From an uncultured Prevotella sp. (GTDB lineage Bacteria > Bacteroidota > Bacteroidia > Bacteroidales > Bacteroidaceae), in NCBI GenBank assembly GCA_945788545.1, contig CALZMK010000039.1, forward strand, positions 1 through 9,016: DNA of 9,016 nucleotides, written 5' to 3'. Position 1 is the first letter of the stretch; every line of letters starts with the position of its first letter. The notes below the pieces were generated by a model. It ran no database searches and had not been told where the DNA came from. It saw only the letters and a list, made by a program, of their open reading frames with translations. Positions 5,881 through 9,016 of this stretch are shown here, in pieces. The translations under genes and the position numbers were made by a program.

Positions 5881-7456
5881 ATGAAAACAGGGTAAAATCG
5901 CAGTCAATTTCGTAATGCAGCGTAACGCGCTGCTGGGTTGCAACCTCTATCAGGCACGTCCCGACATCTACACTCAGATCGAGCACGCTGCCGTTGTCAC
6001 CTACGCAGCCAAGGCTGCCGGTATTCATGAGAGTGACATGCTCGCCACGCTCGAGGCTCTCGTGGATGCGTTCTCATACTACGTCTGCAACGGCCACAGC
6101 TTCAAGCTGGATGGTGTCGGCACTTTCTCGCTGAGTCTCAGCGCAGCCACCGCCGACCCGACCAATCCCGTTGCAGCCACAGGTGCAGCCGCCGTGCAGT
6201 CGCTCGGTATCAACTTCCTGCCCGACAAGGCACTGAAGGAGTTGCTTACCAACACCATCATCGCGACCAAGACCAGTAACCCCAACAGTCTGGCAGAGAT
6301 GGAAACGCCTTTCATCTCTTCCATCAGCTCCGAAAATTACGGTGTATCTCTCTTCGGAATGGGACTCACCAAGGGCTTCTTCTTGGAGAGGGGAACCATC
6401 ACCGTCAAGGGTTACAATCTGACCAAGACTACCAAGGTAGTTGTCAAGGGTGACACTGACAAGGTGGCCAACCTCGTGCCTTCCATGATCAACAAGTCCC
6501 AGACCGTGGCACTTTGCAGCTACAGTGGCGAGCCCATCGAGCAGGTCAACAAGGTGGAACTCTACGAGGGTGCTACGATGGTAGCTGAGTTCAATATCTC
6601 AGGGTCAGCCACCGCTGGCCTGTCGGTTCAGATTGGTTCTAACGTGATTGCGTCTGGAGCAGTTGTAGCCGCCGGTTCATACACCATCACGGTGCGTGGC
6701 ACTGAGGTCAACACTCTCGCTGTCAAGCTCGACGATGTGCCGCTCCCTGCATACACCAGCACTGCCAGCAAGGTGACTTTCACCAATGTGTCTCTCACTC
6801 AGGGTACGCACAAGCTCACGGTCGGTGAGGTGGAATACACGCTCAACGTCACGGCTGAGGCACAGCCCAACGTGACCAGGCTCACGGCCAACGGTATCAC
6901 CGTTCCCAACGGTGGCAGTAGCACGATGCGCTCGGGTGATTCGTACACCATGATTGCATCAGGCAACAACCTGAACCTGCTTTCTGCCAGCGACATCACC
7001 ACGACTGGCCACCTGACCATCAGCAATGTGACCATCAGCTCTACTCAGGTGCAGTTTACCTGCACGGTGGAAGCTGACTATACAGGTGCTGCCAGCATCA
7101 AAATCGGTAACTACTTTACCGTCAATGTTACTGTGTCGGATGCCGAACAGAGTATTACCGCGATTGAGGGTGTGAGCAACAATGGCTCAATCACTCACTC
7201 AGGTAGTGCAAGTCTGACCATTGAAGGTAACTACGACCTCAGCAGGGTCAAGGCTTATGTGGCTCGCAAGAGCAACCCCTCTGCCGCCTCTGAGTCAGCT
7301 GGAGTCTGGATCGATTTGGACAGAAAATGGCTCAAAATCGACACGTCCAAGGATAGCGGTCTGCAATATAACAGCATCGTCTATCTGCGTGACGGCGACA
7401 CCACGCTCTTCACGCTCAATATCACCTACCAGCAGCAGGAGGAGGTTTACGAGTAA
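5881..7456 (+). CDS. HU-domain protein with tandem Ig-like domains; apparent +1 frameshift after codon 3
   Basis: From ATG 5915 the frame gives 513 aa. The expected start is ATG 5881: dropping one G of GGG 5890-5892 yields MKTGKIAVNFV joined directly to MQRNALLG. As written, the 5881 frame stops at once (ATG AAA ACA GGG TAA). The product therefore either starts at 5915, arises by +1 slippage at GGG-TAA, or is lost. Numbering from 5915, residues about 20-115 form an HU-like domain (VTYAAKAAGIHESDMLATLE, NGHSFKLDGVGTFSLSL, LGINFLPDKALKELLTN). Residues 135-235, 236-316, 317-412 and 413-513 look like four beta-sandwich Ig/IPT-type domains, in line with Bacteroidota proteins combining an HU-type DNA-binding domain with DUF4469-like Ig domains (PF14848/PF14734-like). 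No signal peptide or membrane segment is seen. It may bind DNA with one end and present Ig domains with the other. Function unknown. Confidence 0.8.
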
Positions 7457-7463
7457 GTGAGCT

Positions 7464-7676
7464 ATGAAAAGTAAGGTAGCCATATTGTCATGGGTAGCCG
7501 CAATGGTATTTGCAATCTGGGGGTTCGTTGTGCCTCCCAAGGGGAGCATTGATTCCAGCGTACTGATACTCATTGCCCAGTTGTTGGTACTTTGCGCTAC
7601 CTTCCTCGGAGTAGAGTCATACGTCAACTTGATTGACCGCAAGTTCTTTCAACACAAGGAGGGAGGGGGCAAATAG
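7464..7676 (+). CDS. Holin-like small membrane protein
   Basis: The protein has 70 aa and lies 7 nt after the HU-Ig stop. It has two hydrophobic segments, residues about 5-23 (AILSWVAAMVFAIWGFVVP) and 33-56 (SVLILIAQLLVLCATFLGVE), a short PPKGSID turn and a charged tail DRKFFQHKEGGGK. Size, two-helix topology, basic C-terminus and position directly before an endolysin-type amidase match a class II holin that would open the inner membrane to let the amidase reach the wall. The sequence alone does not prove hole formation, and small two-helix proteins of other function exist. An opposite-strand frame here is a shadow. Confidence 0.65.
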   Translation: MKSKVAILSWVAAMVFAIWGFVVPPKGSIDSSVLILIAQLLVLCATFLGVESYVNLIDRKFFQHKEGGGK

Positions 7677-7707
7677 TCCCCTTCCTTTAAAATCAAAAAT
7701 CAAATTC

Positions 7708-8325
7708 ATGAGCAAGAAACCTCTCGTATATCTCGATTATGGCCACTACATAGGAATAAATGGCCATTGCAGTCCTGACGGACAGTTACACGAATATCTC
7801 GTAGTACGGCAAATAGGCAAATATCTCAAGGAGAAGCTGAAGAAAGCTGGCATTGCTGTCCGCATAACTCATCCAGAATTGTTTTGTCTTGATTCAAGGG
7901 AAAATGATTTGTCTGAACGCTGTATTCGTGCCAATAATTGGTACTCGAAGGACAACACAGATCATGAGTGTATATTTGTGAGCCTACACACTGACGCGGC
8001 CGCTTCAATTGGTTGGTCAGATGCCAGTGGTTGCACCTTCCACGTTTGCAGCAAATGCAGCGTCAAGTCAAAAACACTCCAAGGTAGTTATCTTAGGATG
8101 TTTAACTATTACAACCTGTTAGGCAATCGCAAAGGGGCTGCACGTGTCAACGACTTCTATGTATTGAAACATACCAAGATGCCAGCTATTCTTGTGGAAA
8201 ACCTTTTCATTACCAATAAAGATGATTGCAAAGTACTTTCAAATATCAATGAAGATAATCGTCTTGTTGTGGCTCATTTCGCTGCCATACGTGATTACTT
8301 CGTGTCGATCGGCGCGGACTTGTGA
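7708..8325 (+). CDS. N-acetylmuramoyl-L-alanine amidase (amidase_3 type), endolysin-like
   Basis: The protein has 205 aa from ATG 7708, 31 nt after the holin-like gene. An earlier in-frame ATG at 7633 lies inside that gene and is less likely. It is a single zinc-dependent amidase_3 domain that cleaves the bond between muramic acid and the peptide stem. Visible zinc ligands are H13 (LDYGHY), E29 (QLHEY) and H94 (VSLHTDA), and E164 in ILVENLF is the catalytic glutamate near the C-terminus. There is no signal peptide and no cell-wall-binding domain, as expected of an endolysin delivered through a holin rather than of a periplasmic cell-division amidase. All active-site residues are present, so it should be active. 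The end overlaps the next gene by 77 nt in a different frame. Confidence 0.9.
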   Translation: MSKKPLVYLDYGHYIGINGHCSPDGQLHEYLVVRQIGKYLKEKLKKAGIAVRITHPELFCLDSRENDLSERCIRANNWYSKDNTDHECIFVSLHTDAAASIGWSDASGCTFHVCSKCSVKSKTLQGSYLRMFNYYNLLGNRKGAARVNDFYVLKHTKMPAILVENLFITNKDDCKVLSNINEDNRLVVAHFAAIRDYFVSIGADL

Positions 8326-8662
8326 AACCACTATGGTCAGTGACTCGATTCGCATAAACAAGTTTGAGTTTGCCGAAACAGACATTGACAGCATCACCAT
8401 TGTACGATTCGCGTACAACTACGATACCCTGCCCACCACAAGCATATCGAAGCCCTCGCACAGAGTTCGCAAGAAAGACACTACTTCCGTAGTCACCATC
8501 TACGGAGTAAAACAAGAAAAACAAAGTATCCATCAAGAAGAAAAATCTGCCACACAAACCACAAAAGAAACACAGGAACATCAGGATAAAAGAGGCAATA
8601 CAGTGTTAGTTAGTTTCATGTTAATTGTGTTCATAACGTTGATTTTGAGAAGTAGGCGATGA
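8249..8662 (+). CDS. Lipoprotein with C-terminal membrane helix, candidate one-piece spanin
   Basis: The protein has 137 aa starting at ATG 8249, inside the amidase gene. This start is chosen because it gives MKIIVLLWLISLPYVITSC, a lipoprotein signal with C19. Later ATGs lose it, and an earlier in-frame one at 8192 would put 19 aa before it. The middle is polar and rich in Thr/Ser/Asp/Lys (SDSIRINK, KKDTTS) with a Gln/Glu/Lys-rich likely coiled segment (about 88-115). Residues about 117-133 (GNTVLVSFMLIVFITLIL) form a membrane helix followed by RSRR. An outer-membrane lipid anchor at one end and an inner-membrane helix at the other is the layout of unimolecular spanins such as phage T1 gp11, which fuse the two membranes in the last step of lysis. 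The overlap with the endolysin gene recalls Rz/Rz1 arrangements. The family call is by architecture only. Confidence 0.65.
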   Translation: MKIIVLLWLISLPYVITSCRSARTCETTMVSDSIRINKFEFAETDIDSITIVRFAYNYDTLPTTSISKPSHRVRKKDTTSVVTIYGVKQEKQSIHQEEKSATQTTKETQEHQDKRGNTVLVSFMLIVFITLILRSRR

Positions 8663-8693
8663 CGCTGGGAAGCGTTGTCGCCTACGCTTTTTT
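8652..8693 (+). terminator. Strong intrinsic terminator of the HU/lysis operon
   Basis: GTAGGCGA plus seven more bases (8652-8666) pair with 8671-8685 over a GGGA loop with two G-T wobbles, and T6 follows at 8688-8693. The stop codon of the spanin-like gene (8660-8662) lies within the stem. Confidence 0.9.
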
Positions 8694-8742
8694 ATATTAT
8701 TTATGATTTGTACTAAAATAACGCCACTTTTTGAGTGATTTT

Positions 8743-8805
8743 ACTCAAATACTCAATTACTCAAATACTCAAATACTCAATTACTCAATTACTCAAATAC
8801 TCAAA
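8743..8805. repeat. Octamer array 4 (ACTCAAAT orientation), right border of module B
   Basis: Eight units begin at 8743, 8751, 8759, 8767, 8775, 8783, 8791 and 8799 with an exact 8-bp period. Units 2, 5 and 6 are ACTCAATT; the others are ACTCAAA(T). A lone reversed TTGAGT at 8731-8736 forms a small hairpin with the first unit. This is the longest array of the four. Confidence 0.92.
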
Positions 8806-8854
8806 GCAGGTAGAATTTCACTGCCAAGTTGGAAGGGAGTTTACCGCAATAACA

Positions 8855-9016
8855 TCACAAGCCCAGGGCATTGCCCCGGGCTTGTGCTTTTGGGCTTTCA
8901 GCCCGAATGATGAACGTAGCCCCTACCCTGATGCATGTTTCATGAACCCTCTCGTATTCCAGTTCCCCGAAATGGCGCATTATCCATGTCTTTCCCACCT
9001 GTCTGGCACCCAAGAT
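8855..9016 (-). pseudogene. Truncated AAA ATPase (N-terminal fragment, partial at window edge)
   Basis: On the minus strand from the window edge, 53 codons are open to TGA at 8855. The first residues, ILGARQVGKTWIMRHFGE, contain a Walker A motif G-A-R-Q-V-G-K-T typical of Bacteroidota ATP-binding proteins of the AAA_14/DUF4143 class, normally about 350-450 aa. After EYERVHET the sequence no longer looks like the family and runs through a double-hairpin repeat (RAESPKAQARGNALGL), which supplies the stop. The 5' part lies outside the window. The visible end indicates a gene cut by repeat insertion or deletion. Confidence 0.7.
8856..8907. repeat. Palindromic double-hairpin repeat element
   Basis: CACAAGCCC (8856-8864) pairs with GGGCTTGTG (8878-8886), with GGGC/GCCC continuing inside. 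Immediately after, GGGCT (8892-8896) pairs with AGCCC (8900-8904), with three flanking pairs. The two linked hairpins on the minus strand (GGGCTGAAAGCCC, then CCCGGGGCAATGCCCTGGG) follow a pattern I recall as a dispersed repeat in Bacteroidota (CGCCCTGAAAGGGC...CCAGGGC). It may also act as a terminator. The rest of 8806-8855 holds nothing recognised. Confidence 0.65.

Noticed and set aside
8246..8581. 111-aa minus-strand frame opposite the spanin-like gene
   Set aside because: The Phe/Leu-rich product is the mirror of the Lys/Gln-rich coding strand; the plus-strand gene has a lipobox, a membrane helix and a matching terminator.

Overview
The window looks like chromosomal DNA of a Bacteroidales bacterium, most likely Prevotella or a close relative. 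The clues are a secreted polysaccharide-degrading enzyme, genes without strong Shine-Dalgarno sequences, a canonical Bacteroidota promoter (TTTG, 20 nt, TACCTTTG) at 5412-5443, an ORF6N fragment, a surface-type lipoprotein signal and paired HU-like proteins. The genus call rests on general resemblance, not on a database search.

Left part (1-3940): one large secreted enzyme (103-2553) joins an alginate-lyase-like alpha-helical domain to a GH28-type beta-helix. It is followed by a perfect 16-bp hairpin and then decaying DNA: an ORF6N remnant flanked by a 25-bp direct repeat, a small lipoprotein gene on the minus strand, and a minus-strand stretch (3480-3707) with a promoter-like box and a long rod-like fold that may be a non-coding RNA.

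Middle (3853-5107, 'module A'): a minus-strand unit of small accessory or phage-like genes. It holds a small gene broken by a REP-like inverted repeat (4561-4940), a 99-aa unknown protein and a 122-aa protein with a duplicated cysteine motif, and it ends at a clear intrinsic terminator. Right-middle (5221-8805, 'module B'): a plus-strand operon of an HU-like protein, an HU-plus-Ig-domain protein (with an apparent +1 frameshift just after its natural start), a two-helix holin-like protein, an amidase_3 endolysin, and an out-of-phase overlapping lipoprotein with a C-terminal membrane helix that resembles a one-piece spanin. A strong terminator closes it. The set reads as a complete phage lysis cassette driven together with HU-type DNA-binding proteins, but no capsid, tail, packaging or integrase gene is visible.

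The most striking structure is that each module is bracketed by arrays of an 8-bp repeat (GAGTATTT, or ACTCAAAT on the other strand). The left array of each module reads GAGTATTT and the right array reads ACTCAAAT. The two inner arrays face away from each other across a 110-bp spacer containing an 11-G run and AT-rich palindromes, and form a perfect 34-bp inverted repeat. At the right edge a palindromic double-hairpin element terminates a broken AAA ATPase gene that enters from beyond the window.
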